Below, one piece after another: positions 35,114-44,032 of a stretch of 64,000 nucleotides of DNA (within the stretch, counting starts at the first letter, position 1; each line of letters starts with the position of its first letter). The notes beneath the pieces were generated by a model. The model searched no databases. It was not told the DNA's origin and was given only the letters and a program-made list of their open reading frames with translations. The translations under genes were made by a program, and so were the position numbers. The stretch comes from Hymenobacter negativus. GTDB taxonomy: Bacteria > Bacteroidota > Bacteroidia > Cytophagales > Hymenobacteraceae. The stretch spans positions 434,001 through 498,000 of the forward strand of contig NZ_JAGETZ010000003.1 of the NCBI RefSeq assembly GCF_017571495.1, in the 5' to 3' direction.

Positions 35114-35692
35114 ATGCATTATAGCGATTCTTCCCTTCGAGCCGTCCGCAACCATTTTGGGCTTAGTCAAGCTGATTTGGCGCAGTATCTGGGTATCGAC
35201 CGCAGCCTGCTCACTCATGTCGAAGCCGACCGCCGCTCCCTGCCCATGGCTGCTACCTGGCGCTTGCTGCCCTTGCTTGGGTTGATGCCACCGCCACATG
35301 GCACCGCCCCGGCCGGCCCGCTTCCGCCCGACCCGGCCGAAGTCACAGCCGCCACCCTTAACGCGTTGCAAAAGCGACTGAGAGCTTGCCGCCACGAGGC
35401 GAAGAATCTCGAATATGACTTGGAGAACCAGTTGCCGCGCCTGGAGGCTGCGCGGCACCGTCGGTCGTTGCCGGCGCGGCTGGCTGCCCTGCCACCCCGT
35501 GCGCCCCTGGCCGCCCTCCCCAACGAGGCCGCCACCCCCGACCTGGCTTGGGCTGCCCGCATGGCCGAAAGCGCCGTGCCGGATTTGGCCCGTTTCGGTG
35601 TGCCGGCCCGCGCCCTGCTCGAAGCCCGCCTGATTGGCTTGAAGGCCGAAACTGCGTATTTGGAAGAAGCATTAGGAGGGACAGGCCATTGA
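35114..35692 (+). CDS. XRE-family transcriptional regulator
   Basis: 192 residues. An N-terminal helix-turn-helix (about 7-60: LRAVRNHFGLSQADLAQYLGIDRSLLTHVEADRRSLP) is of the Cro/CI type. The rest is Ala/Pro/Arg-rich with two predicted helices and no known ligand domain. ATG 35114 is preferred over an upstream in-frame start because it begins directly before the HTH and follows the operator array. Target genes probably include itself. Confidence 0.85.
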   Translation: MHYSDSSLRAVRNHFGLSQADLAQYLGIDRSLLTHVEADRRSLPMAATWRLLPLLGLMPPPHGTAPAGPLPPDPAEVTAATLNALQKRLRACRHEAKNLEYDLENQLPRLEAARHRRSLPARLAALPPRAPLAALPNEAATPDLAWAARMAESAVPDLARFGVPARALLEARLIGLKAETAYLEEALGGTGH

Positions 35693-35770
35693 ACAGCGTA
35701 GGGGGTGGGGCTTACCACAGCCCCAAGCCGGCCAAAATGCGCCCGCCCGAAGTTTCCCCAAACACAAAAA

Positions 35771-35797
35771 CCCGCCGCCGGATGAACCGGCGACGGG
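35771..35797. terminator. Bidirectional hairpin terminator
   Basis: CCCGCCGCCGG / CCGGCGACGGG (35771-35781 / 35787-35797, one mismatch), preceded by A5 and followed by a short pyrimidine run, between convergent genes. Confidence 0.7.
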
Positions 35798-35824
35798 GCT
35801 TTCGCAGAAAAAAGGTGGCCTGAG

Positions 35825-37777
35825 TTATTCCTTCTTGAAGTCGTATGCGCCGCCGCCCTGCTTGAGCTTAAAGGCAGGCTGGGTTGCGTCGAACTCTACA
35901 CGCAGGCCGGCCGGGTCGAACTTGAACACGTCTTTGCTCACAGCTTCCATGGCGAAAGCGGGCTGGCCGGTGGCCTGGCATTTGAGCGCCGTACCCTCGC
36001 GGGTGAGGGTGATTTTTAGCGGGAACTGGGCACTGGCGTAGGTGCCAGCGTAGCGGTCGAGGTCGGTGGGAGTGGGGGTGAAGCTGCTGGGCAGGAACTC
36101 TGGTTTCAGGGCCACGCGGGTGTCGCGTGCGGCCAGGGCCCAGGCCGTGTGGAAGATGAGCTGGTCGCGGCGGGTCATGGCCGGGAAGTCAATTTTATCC
36201 ACGTCGTCGGTGGCCTTGTGGTAGTCGGGGTGCTCGCCGCTGGTGTAGAAGATGACCGGAATGTTGTGCTTGGCGAAGTTGTAGTGGTCGGAGCGGTAGT
36301 AGGTGCGCTCCGGGTCGTTGGGGTCGTTGAGCTTGTAGTCCAGTGCCATCGGGTTGTATTGCTGGTTGGCCGCTTCGCTCACCGTGTGCAGCTCGTCGGA
36401 AAGCCGGTCGTCGCCCACCAGGTACACGTAGTCGCCCTTGCCGATGTGGGCTGAGTCGACCCGGCCCACCATGTCGATGTTGAGGTCAGTCACGGTCTTT
36501 TCGAGGGGAAACACGGGGTGGTTGGTGTAGTACTTTGAGCCCAGCAAGCCTTCTTCTTCGCCGGTATTGGCCAGAAACAGGATGCTGCGGCGCGGGCCAT
36601 GCCCGTCCTTTTTGGCCTGAGCAAAGGCGCGGGCCATTGCCAGCACGCTCACCGTGCCCGACCCGTCGTCGTCGGCCCCGTTGAATACCACGCCGTCCTT
36701 AATGCCCAGGTGGTCGTAGTGGGCCGATACCACCAGCACTTCGTCTTTCTTGTCGCTGCCTTCGAGGTAGCCCAGCACGTTTTCGGTGGTGAAGGTTTCG
36801 GCTTTCTGCACCAGCTGCACCGTAGTAGAGGCGGGCTTGAAGGGCGAAGCAATGGCCTTGCCGGTCTTGGCCACCGCTTTGTGGTACTGGCTCAGGCCGG
36901 CCGGGGTAGTGCCCAGCAGCTTCGCGCCCAGCTCCAGCGACACCAGCATCACGTTCAGGCCCCGCCGCGGCTTGCCGCCCACAAACGAAAGCCGCTCCTG
37001 GTCAATCAGCTCCTTGTAATTGGCCGGGACTTTGGCAAACGCCTCGGCCGTGGGCAGCACCATGATAACGGACCGGGCCTGCAAAGAAAACACCGCCTTT
37101 TCGCGCGCCTGCAGCCCTTTGATGTCGGTGCTGGCATATGCGCTGGGCTTGCCATCTGTTCCAAGCAAGGGTTTGCCCTGCGCATTCAGCGGCTCGCTCA
37201 GCAGCAGAATAACGTCTTTGCCGCTGTAGTCGGGCGTACCTGAAAAGTCCGAATACGCGTCTTCCTTGATGCTGTAGCCAATAAACACCGGCTGTAGGGC
37301 AGTGGGCTGGCCGAACGTGTCGTCGGTGCTGAAGGCGTAGAAATCCTGGTTGCCCCGGTAGGTTTTGCCGCCTACCACCTGAGTCGAAGCCGCCGCGTCG
37401 AGCGCTGCCCGGTTCATGTCGAAATGCTGGAGATATGGGTTGTCGGAGCCCGTGACCGGACCGGCCAGGCCATCAGCCGCAAAGGCTTTGGCGATGTAGT
37501 CGGCAGCCATCTTCTGGCCCTTCTTGCCGGTTTCGCGGCCCTCATAAGCGTCAGAAGCCAGGATACTCAGGTCAGCTTTCAGGCCCTCGGGCGTGATGCT
37601 GTTGGCGTAGGTTACCGACCAATCGGTAGGCGGCGCTACTGGGGCCGGCGCGGTGGCCGTACGGCCGGGTTTGGTTTTGGTTTTAACCTTGCCCGTTGGG
37701 GTAGAGGTGGTGGGCTGAGCGGCCAGCGTACCAGCCGCCAGTAGCAACGCAAAAGTCAGATGCAGAAGTCTGGACAT
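35825..37777 (-). CDS. M28-family zinc aminopeptidase, secreted
   Basis: 650 residues with a signal peptide (LTFALLLAAGTLAAQ). A protease-associated region (VIGY-like insert at 190-330) precedes the M28 catalytic core: VVSAHYDHLG (His/Asp ligands), NGADDDGSGTVSVLAMARAF, LFLANTGEEEGLLGS (Glu base/ligand) and YRSDHYNFAKHNIPVIFYTSG with HPDYHKATDDVDKID. It likely trims N-terminal residues from peptides outside the cytoplasm. The end (LPSSFTPTPTDLDRYAGTYA) forms an extra beta domain. Confidence 0.9.
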   Translation of the reverse strand: MSRLLHLTFALLLAAGTLAAQPTTSTPTGKVKTKTKPGRTATAPAPVAPPTDWSVTYANSITPEGLKADLSILASDAYEGRETGKKGQKMAADYIAKAFAADGLAGPVTGSDNPYLQHFDMNRAALDAAASTQVVGGKTYRGNQDFYAFSTDDTFGQPTALQPVFIGYSIKEDAYSDFSGTPDYSGKDVILLLSEPLNAQGKPLLGTDGKPSAYASTDIKGLQAREKAVFSLQARSVIMVLPTAEAFAKVPANYKELIDQERLSFVGGKPRRGLNVMLVSLELGAKLLGTTPAGLSQYHKAVAKTGKAIASPFKPASTTVQLVQKAETFTTENVLGYLEGSDKKDEVLVVSAHYDHLGIKDGVVFNGADDDGSGTVSVLAMARAFAQAKKDGHGPRRSILFLANTGEEEGLLGSKYYTNHPVFPLEKTVTDLNIDMVGRVDSAHIGKGDYVYLVGDDRLSDELHTVSEAANQQYNPMALDYKLNDPNDPERTYYRSDHYNFAKHNIPVIFYTSGEHPDYHKATDDVDKIDFPAMTRRDQLIFHTAWALAARDTRVALKPEFLPSSFTPTPTDLDRYAGTYASAQFPLKITLTREGTALKCQATGQPAFAMEAVSKDVFKFDPAGLRVEFDATQPAFKLKQGGGAYDFKKE

Positions 37778-37838
37778 GTGGGGAAAGGGTGAAAGCAGTT
37801 TTGCAGAAAGGGTGAGAAAAGCAGTGGTTTGAAAGAGC

Positions 37839-37924
37839 AGAACGGGTACCTCGAATTTCTAATTTGGCGCGTTGCCCGATTGGTAGTGGGGCGGGCCGAA
37901 TTGAAAATTTGGAGTACCCGTTCT
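37839..37924. repeat. Imperfect 27-base inverted repeat
   Basis: Left arm 37839-37865 (AGAACGGGTAC then an AT-rich part) and right arm 37898-37924 are reverse complements with a few mismatches. The hairpin begins at the stop codon of the TonB receptor gene and may end its transcript. Confidence 0.65.
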
Positions 37925-37925
37925 A

Positions 37926-40460
37926 TCAGCCGCCGAAGCCGCCACCGCCCTGGGGCGCGGCCTCAATGCGGCCCGGCTTGGCCTTGCTGGCCCCGATGTA
38001 CCAGGTGAAGCCCAGCCAGCCCACGCGGGTTTCGTCCTTGCTATAGCGGGTGTTATTCAGCACATCGGTGGCGATTTCGGTGCGGTAGGCATTCATGTTG
38101 AACAGGTCCGATACGCGGAGGGTGAGGGCGGCGCGGTCGGAGAACAGGCGCTGGCGCAGAGCCACATCAACCTGGCCCCAGGCCAGTTGCCGGCCCTGGG
38201 CCGTGAGCGAGGCCGAGCGCACGTTACCGCTCAGCTGCATCTCCAGGGTGGGGCGAATCGTGAAGTTGTTAGCCAAGCGGGCGGTACCCACCAGCGCCGT
38301 GCGGTTGCTGGCAATGCCGTTGCCGGCAATCTGGGCGCGGTAGAGGCTCGTGCTGGCATTCAGGCGCCACCACTTGGCCAGGGGCTGGTTGAGGCTGAAC
38401 TCGGCCCCGAGGTTGGTGGTAGTACCCAGGTTGTCGTAGGTTTCGGCGGTCACGAGGCCCGCGCCGGCCCCGGCCAGACGAGTGGCCACCGTGTCGATAA
38501 AGCGCAGGCGCTGGATGGAGTTGGTGGTGATGCGGGCAAACACGGTGCTGGTAATCGTGGCCTGGCCCACCGTCAGCTGGTGGCCCAGCTCGATGTTGTT
38601 GCTGAATTCAGCCTGCAAGCGCGGGTTGCCGAGGCGGTAGCTGCGCGGGTCCTGGTAGATGGCCAGCGGCAGCTGCTGCATGAAGTTGGGGCGGTTGAGG
38701 CGGCGGGCGTAGCTCAGCTGCAAGCGGTTTTGGCCGGGTTCCTTGCCAAACTCCCGGTTGATGGTGGCCGAGGGGAAGAAACTGAGGTAGTCCTGAGCCA
38801 GGCTGCCACGTTGGGCAATGCCCTCGCCGCCCTCAATGGTGCCGCTGAGGTAGGTATATTCCGAACGCAGGCCTGCTTGGGCGCTCCATTTCGTGCCTAA
38901 TGGGCGCTGCACTGTTACGTAGCCGGCGGGCACCACCTGGTTCGAGGTGTAGGTGAGCGAGCGGGCGGGGTCGTTCACGAAGTCGTCGGGGCGGCTTTCG
39001 TTGGGAGCATAGCCGAAGGAGTTGCTGCCGTGGTTGCTTTGGCGCTCTACTTTGGCGCCCAGCTCCAAGCGGCCCTTGCCATCGGCAAAAGGCCGGGTGA
39101 AGTCAAGCTGCCCGTACTGCACGTTGCTCAGCAAATCGAGCTGCTGGCGAGTGCCTGGCTGCGGCACCCCCACCGAGCCGGCCTCGGCATACTGGCGCTG
39201 CACCACCGGTACTGTGGCATCAATCACCACACCGCCGAAGAAGGCTGTCAGCTCGCGCCCTTTGTGCTCTTCCCAGGTGCGGCGGTAATTGCCGTTGTAG
39301 TTAAAAACTTTCACCTGCACATCAAGGTCCTGCCGGCCGAGGGCGCGCTGGACGGGCCCGTTGTCGGTTTGCTGGGTGAGTTCTTGGCTTTCGCCTTCAA
39401 TGTTGCGCTCGGTGCCGGCGTTCACGTTCAGGCCCAGGGTTTGGTTTTTGGGCAATTCGAGGTCCACGCCCGCCCGCAGGGAGTGGTTGCGGTGGATTTC
39501 ATTGCCAACGGCTACCTGGGTGGTGCGCACTGTTTCGGTGCTCAGCAAGGCCGTCTGCTCGGAGTGGCCTTTGCCCAGGTAGGTGACGTCGCGCCCATCG
39601 TAGCCGGCTTGCCAGGTAGCCTTGCCCACCTTGCGGCTCAGGCTGAGGTTGCCGCTATATTTGTCGCTGGTGCCCAGGTTGATGGCGGCGGTGCCATTGG
39701 TGCCGGAGCGGGTTTCTTTCTTGGTAATTAGGTTGATAACTCCGCCGCCACCAGCCGCGTCGTACTTCGCCGAGGGGTTGGTAATTACCTCCACCTGGGC
39801 AATGCGTGAGGCCGGAATCTGGTCGAGGCGGGTGCCACCGCTGCCGCCATTGCTCACGCCGGCCGGCTTGCCGTCAATCAAAATCGTCAGGTTGGAAGAG
39901 CCGCGCATCGAGACGGTCCCGTTCACGTCCACGCTCACCGAGGGCACATTTTGCAGCACGTTGGCGGCTGTGCCGCCCACGCTGCCCAGGTCCTTTTCCA
40001 CGTTAATCACGCGCTTGCCCAGCTCTTCCTCCACGGCCGCTTTCTGGCCCGTCACCACTACTTCGTTCAGCTTGGTAGCCTTCGCGGTGGCCAGCTGAAG
40101 GCCCGAAAGCTGAATAGTCGGCGCGGCCGCTGTGAGGGTGAAGCGGCGGCGCAGCGCCTGGTAGTTCAAGTCCTGCACCCGCAGCAAGTAGGTGCCCAGC
40201 GGCAGCGCCGAGGCCTTAAACGTGCCCTGCTCTGTTGTCTGGGCCACGGCCACAAACGTAGAATCCGCAGCGCGCAGCAGCAGCACATCGGAGAAAGGCA
40301 CGGCCTGGCCACTGCCGGCTTCTACCAAAGTACCGCTCACGGCACCGGAGCCGCTAGTTTGCGCAAATGCCCCCAGAGGAAGTAGCAAGGCGCTAACGGT
40401 AAGGCCGGGTAAAACGCGGCCCAGGCTGGAAAATGCAGAAATCGTGTGGAAAGTTTTCAT
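37926..40460 (-). CDS. TonB-dependent receptor, outer-membrane beta-barrel family
   Basis: 844 residues from ATG 40460. Signal peptide, an N-terminal CarboxypepD_reg-like domain (GAVSGTLVEAGSGQAVPFSDVLL), and a plug domain (LNEVVVTGQKAAVEEELGKRVINVEKDL ... VPSVSVDVNGTVSMRGSSNLTILIDGKP ... IPASRIAQVEVITNPSAKYDAAGGGGVINLITKK). A large barrel follows (YSGNLSLSRKVG, RLQLSYARRLNRPNF), ending TRVGWLGFTWYIGASKAKP and a Gly-rich tail. No SusD partner is adjacent. The substrate is unknown. Confidence 0.92.
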   Translation of the reverse strand: MKTFHTISAFSSLGRVLPGLTVSALLLPLGAFAQTSGSGAVSGTLVEAGSGQAVPFSDVLLLRAADSTFVAVAQTTEQGTFKASALPLGTYLLRVQDLNYQALRRRFTLTAAAPTIQLSGLQLATAKATKLNEVVVTGQKAAVEEELGKRVINVEKDLGSVGGTAANVLQNVPSVSVDVNGTVSMRGSSNLTILIDGKPAGVSNGGSGGTRLDQIPASRIAQVEVITNPSAKYDAAGGGGVINLITKKETRSGTNGTAAINLGTSDKYSGNLSLSRKVGKATWQAGYDGRDVTYLGKGHSEQTALLSTETVRTTQVAVGNEIHRNHSLRAGVDLELPKNQTLGLNVNAGTERNIEGESQELTQQTDNGPVQRALGRQDLDVQVKVFNYNGNYRRTWEEHKGRELTAFFGGVVIDATVPVVQRQYAEAGSVGVPQPGTRQQLDLLSNVQYGQLDFTRPFADGKGRLELGAKVERQSNHGSNSFGYAPNESRPDDFVNDPARSLTYTSNQVVPAGYVTVQRPLGTKWSAQAGLRSEYTYLSGTIEGGEGIAQRGSLAQDYLSFFPSATINREFGKEPGQNRLQLSYARRLNRPNFMQQLPLAIYQDPRSYRLGNPRLQAEFSNNIELGHQLTVGQATITSTVFARITTNSIQRLRFIDTVATRLAGAGAGLVTAETYDNLGTTTNLGAEFSLNQPLAKWWRLNASTSLYRAQIAGNGIASNRTALVGTARLANNFTIRPTLEMQLSGNVRSASLTAQGRQLAWGQVDVALRQRLFSDRAALTLRVSDLFNMNAYRTEIATDVLNNTRYSKDETRVGWLGFTWYIGASKAKPGRIEAAPQGGGGFGG

Positions 40461-40868
40461 GGTGCAAGGGTGATTGATTGGGGAGCGGTCAAGCATCTCG
40501 GGTCGGGCAGCGGCCGCGGTTCCGCTGCGGAGGAGAGGTGCTCACCTGCCGTATTTCCCGGTGAATGGGAGCTAACAGGGTAGTAGCGGGTCGTCTTTGG
40601 TACACGCTGACGGCAGCTACTGGGCTTTGTATGGAACAAATGTAAAGCAGGTACTTTGTAACGCAAGGTACTGTTTGCAAAAATTATTGTTAAACAAAAT
40701 TTTGTTTTTCATTATAATCTGGTTGTCAGACTATAAAGTCCAGTAAAATATTTTAATCTTTTACGCCGAGCAAATTTTTTGTTGACTCTAGCACTCACAG
40801 GGCAGATGCAGCAAGTGCCAGCGGAGTTGCCCGAAGCCAAGGGTAGTTGACAGAAATTGATAACCAAC
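40461..40868. other. AT-rich upstream region of the TonB receptor gene, no gene seen
   Basis: No ORF with protein character. The stretch around 40675-40790 is AT-rich with TTTTGTTTAACAATAATTTTTG-like sequence on the minus strand, plausible promoter DNA for the receptor. GGTACTTTGT and GGTACTGTTT (near 40648-40675) form a short direct repeat that could be a regulator site. The function is not established. Confidence 0.35.
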
Positions 40869-40978
40869 GCAGCGACACATGACCCTTGGCGGCTCGTATT
40901 CGGGGCGGCCGGGCAGTCCAGCATTAGAATCCGGACGCGCAACGCTAGCAACGAGCCGCAAAGGGTCGCGTCGCTACG
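40869..40978. repeat. Inverted repeat, about 28 bp arms, possible ncRNA or element remnant
   Basis: 40869-40897 and 40951-40978 are reverse complements with few mismatches (inner 17 bases with only one), separated by 53 bases. No ORF is inside. It may be a structured RNA or a remnant of a small transposable element; no target duplication was recognised. Confidence 0.5.
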
Positions 40979-41004
40979 TGGCTTGCATTGAGCACGAGCA
41001 CAAA

Positions 41005-41034
41005 AAAAGCCCTGACCAGTTGGCCAGGGCTTTT
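41005..41034 (-). terminator. Rho-independent terminator for the MORN-repeat gene
   Basis: AAAAGCCCTGaCCA / TGGcCAGGGCTTTT hairpin; on the minus strand it is followed by TTTTTTT and sits 21 bases past the end of the gene. Confidence 0.85.
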
Positions 41035-41054
41035 CAATTGCGCCAAGATGGCTG

Positions 41055-42503
41055 CTATTTGCGTTTCAGTGGGGGCCGGGGCTTGGCCTTGGGTTGCCGC
41101 ACAGGGTCGGTCACCTGCTGGCCGTTGCGGTAGGTCACGGTGCGGTCTACCGTCGTGCCGTCTGCTTTGTAGTAAGTCCATACGCCGCTTTGCTTGCTGT
41201 TGCGGTACTGCCCGCTCACAGCCAGCGTGCCGTCCTCATGGAATTCTTTGAAGGGTCCCTGAAGCTGGCTGCGCACGTAGGTGGTTTCCTTGCGCAGCTT
41301 GCCCGAAGGGAAATATTCTTGCCCAATGCCGCCCATAAATCCATTTAGGTAGGGCTGTCGGGTCTGCACCTGCCCGTTCTCAAAATAGGTGAGACGGTCG
41401 CCGACCAGCCGGCCACTGGGGCCGTAGGTTTCGGCCTTGCGCACAGCCTTGCCATCCGGGTAGTATTCACGCCAGGTGCCAGCGGGGCGGTTGTTCTTGT
41501 ACTGCTCTTCGGCCTGTACTACCTGTCCGGCGGCATCCTGGTAGCGCGTGATTTTGCGGTCACGGCCGTTGTTGCTGTAGTCGGTGTCTTCGTGCAGGTG
41601 GCCATTTTCAAAGTATTCCAGTCCGTGGCCGGTAGGCGTGCCGTTGCGGTAGGTGAGCTTGGTTTTCACCTGCCCGCTCTCGTAGTAGCTGGTGGCCGGA
41701 CCATTGAGATTGGTGGTGCCGGTGGGCGGGGCCACGCGCTTGGTCAGGTCATCGCCGAGCTGGTTTTTGATGTTGCGCTGTACCAGCGGCGCAGGCACGT
41801 AGGTGCTTTCCGTTTGGAGCTTACCGCTGGCATAGTAGCTGCGGTAGCTCCCGCGTCCGGTTTTGTCGGCCAGCACTTCCACCTCAACCTGGCCATTTGA
41901 GTAATACGTTTTGTAGGGCCCCGACAGCAGGCCTTTTGTGAAGCTGCCCTCGCTCTGCACCGCCCCATTGGGGTAGTAGAATTTCACTGCCCCGTTCGGT
42001 TGGCCGTTCTCGTAGCTTATTTCAGCCTGGGTTTTGCCATCGGGGTACACGGCCTTGAGCGCGCCGTTGGGCTGGCCCTTCACCAGCGTCGTCTTCAGCC
42101 GAACGGAGCCGTCCGGATGGTAATAAGTCAACTCTCCATTCGGCTCATCATCCACAAAAAAGCCTGCCTGCGCCACTTTGCCGTCGTCGTAATAGGTCTT
42201 AAAAGGCCCCTGCCGGATGCCGTCGCGGTAGGTTGCTTCCAGCCGCCGCGTGCCGCTGCTATGAAACTCCACATAAGCCGAGTCACGCCTGCCGGCATTG
42301 AAGCTGGTTTGCTGCTCCAGCTTGCCGGAGCGGTAAAAGCGCTTGTAGGTGCCCTGAGGCACAGTATCGGCTGCTACCAGCGCCGTGTATACCTCGCGCT
42401 TATACACTTTGGTCGAGTCAAAATACGTCACGAGTCGACGCAGCCGCTGGCCCTGCGACGGCAGGGACAGCGTCAAAAAAAGAAAAGGCAACAGATATTT
42501 CAT
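41055..42503 (-). CDS. Secreted MORN-repeat (YwqK-type) protein
   Basis: 482 residues with a signal peptide (LLPFLFLTLSLPSQGQ). At least twelve MORN_2/YwqK repeats of about 22-24 residues with the pattern G-x-x-x-x-Y-Y-x-N/D-G-x-x-x-x-x-x-x-Y-x-x-G (e.g. GPYKTYYSNGQVEVE, GTWREYYPDGKAVRK, GHGLEYFENGHLHED). The tail is basic (KAKPRPPLKRK). The YwqK name comes from a Bacillus antitoxin, but this exported protein with no partner is unlikely to be one. Role unknown. Confidence 0.85.
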   Translation of the reverse strand: MKYLLPFLFLTLSLPSQGQRLRRLVTYFDSTKVYKREVYTALVAADTVPQGTYKRFYRSGKLEQQTSFNAGRRDSAYVEFHSSGTRRLEATYRDGIRQGPFKTYYDDGKVAQAGFFVDDEPNGELTYYHPDGSVRLKTTLVKGQPNGALKAVYPDGKTQAEISYENGQPNGAVKFYYPNGAVQSEGSFTKGLLSGPYKTYYSNGQVEVEVLADKTGRGSYRSYYASGKLQTESTYVPAPLVQRNIKNQLGDDLTKRVAPPTGTTNLNGPATSYYESGQVKTKLTYRNGTPTGHGLEYFENGHLHEDTDYSNNGRDRKITRYQDAAGQVVQAEEQYKNNRPAGTWREYYPDGKAVRKAETYGPSGRLVGDRLTYFENGQVQTRQPYLNGFMGGIGQEYFPSGKLRKETTYVRSQLQGPFKEFHEDGTLAVSGQYRNSKQSGVWTYYKADGTTVDRTVTYRNGQQVTDPVRQPKAKPRPPLKRK

Positions 42504-42535
42504 AGGCGCAAGAACGGCGGGTTACCCTTAAAAAT

Positions 42536-42696
42536 TTCGCGCAAGGTTTCGCAAGGTTAAAAGAGGTTTTGCAAAGGTTGGAAACACAACGTTTTGCAAG
42601 GCAAGGAATGAGGAGTCATGCAAAATGAAAAGAGGTTTCGCAAAGCTGACGTCAAGCCAGCCTTGCAAAACCTCTTTTCATTTTGCGAAACCTTGC
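42536..42696. repeat. Cluster of GAGGTTTyGCAArG repeats in both orientations
   Basis: At least six copies of GCAAGGTTTCGCAAGG / AGAGGTTTTGCAAAGG-like motifs lie between the MORN gene and the thiolase gene. The pair 42620-42645 and 42661-42686 forms a 26-bp inverted repeat with two mismatches, placed at the 3' end of the thiolase gene. Confidence 0.75.
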
Positions 42697-42705
42697 GGGA
42701 TGGGG

Positions 42706-43890
42706 CTACAGCGCCTCCACCACAATGGAACTGGCCCCGCCACCGCCGTTGCAAATGCCCGTCACGCCGATTTTGCCGCCTTCGTTTTTCAGCACACTCA
42801 TCAGGGTGGTCACGATGCGCGCCCCGGATGCGCCCAGCGGATGGCCCAGGCTCACGGCACCGCCATACACGTTAACCTTCGTGCCTTCCAGGTTCAACAA
42901 CTGGTTGTTAGCCAGGCTTACCACTGAAAAGGCTTCGTTGATTTCATAGAAATCCACGTCAGCTGCCGTCTTGCCGGCGTTTTTCAAGGCCTTCGGAATC
43001 GCCAGCGAGGGCGAAGTGGTGAACCACTCCGGCGCCTGCTCAGCATCGGCAAAGCCCAGAATTCGGCCGATGGGCGTGAGGCCCAGCGCGTCGGCTTTCT
43101 CGCGGCTCATCAGCAGGATGGCAGCGGCGCCGTCGTTCAGTGTCGAAGCATTAGCAGCCGTTACGGTGCCGTTTTCTTTGATGAAAGCCGGTTTCAGACC
43201 CGGTACTTTGGCGAAGTCCACTTTGCTGTACTCCTCATCGTCTTCAATAACCGTGGTTTTACCGCGGCTTTCGATGGTCACGGGTACAATTTCGTCTTTC
43301 TTTTTGCCGGCCTTGGCCGCGGCGGCGCTACGCGTGTAGCTCTCAATGGCGTGGGCATCCTGCTGCTCGCGGGTAATGCCCATTTCCTTGGCCGTGTGCT
43401 CGGCCGCATTGCCCATGGCGTAGTCATTGTAGGGGTCCCACAGGCCGTCCCGCACAAGGCCATCAATCATCTGGCCGTGACCGTACTTAGCACCAAAACG
43501 AGCCTTGTCGAGGTAGTAGGGCACGTTGCTCATGCTCTCCATGCCACCGGCCAGAATCACATCGGCCTGCCCCAGCATAATGGCTTGAGCAGCAAACATA
43601 ATTGCCTTCGAACCCGAAGCGCATACCTTGTTCACGGTCGTGCATTCCACGGTATTTGGCAGGCCGGCTTTTTTGGCTGCTTGCCGGGCCGGAGCCTGGC
43701 CCAGATTGGCCGAAATCACGTTGCCCATAATCACCTGCTGTACTTCCGAGGCATCGACGCCAGCTTTCTCCAACGCGCCTTTCAACGCAATGGCACCCAA
43801 CTCGGTAGCCGACAGCGACGCCAGCGCCCCGCCAAATGAGCCAATCGGCGTGCGAACGGCGGAAATAATGACAACTTCTTTGGTTTGCAT
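42706..43890 (-). CDS. Acetyl-CoA C-acyltransferase (thiolase)
   Basis: 394 residues. Active-site Cys90 lies in TTVNKVCASGSKAIMFAAQ; the conserved GGMESMSN, NEAFSVVSLANN, GHPLGASGARIV (His) and CNGGGGASS (second Cys) motifs are all present. It condenses two acetyl-CoA or cleaves 3-ketoacyl-CoA. Biosynthetic acetoacetyl-CoA thiolase is more likely by pattern, but chain-length choice cannot be decided. Confidence 0.94.
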   Translation of the reverse strand: MQTKEVVIISAVRTPIGSFGGALASLSATELGAIALKGALEKAGVDASEVQQVIMGNVISANLGQAPARQAAKKAGLPNTVECTTVNKVCASGSKAIMFAAQAIMLGQADVILAGGMESMSNVPYYLDKARFGAKYGHGQMIDGLVRDGLWDPYNDYAMGNAAEHTAKEMGITREQQDAHAIESYTRSAAAAKAGKKKDEIVPVTIESRGKTTVIEDDEEYSKVDFAKVPGLKPAFIKENGTVTAANASTLNDGAAAILLMSREKADALGLTPIGRILGFADAEQAPEWFTTSPSLAIPKALKNAGKTAADVDFYEINEAFSVVSLANNQLLNLEGTKVNVYGGAVSLGHPLGASGARIVTTLMSVLKNEGGKIGVTGICNGGGGASSIVVEAL

Positions 43891-44032
43891 ATTCAGTTAA
43901 TTAAAAGAGTGGGGTGGGACGTTGAATCTGGCCGCAAAAGTACGGATTTAGATTGCCCCACCCAGCCTTTCTCACTAACAGTTGTTAGCCGAAGCAAGTT
44001 GCGGCGCAAGTTGGCCTTTCACTAAGCTGCAC

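Noticed and set aside
41055..42503. YwqK 'antitoxin' label for the MORN-repeat protein
   Set aside because: It has a signal peptide and no toxin partner; only the repeat family is shared.
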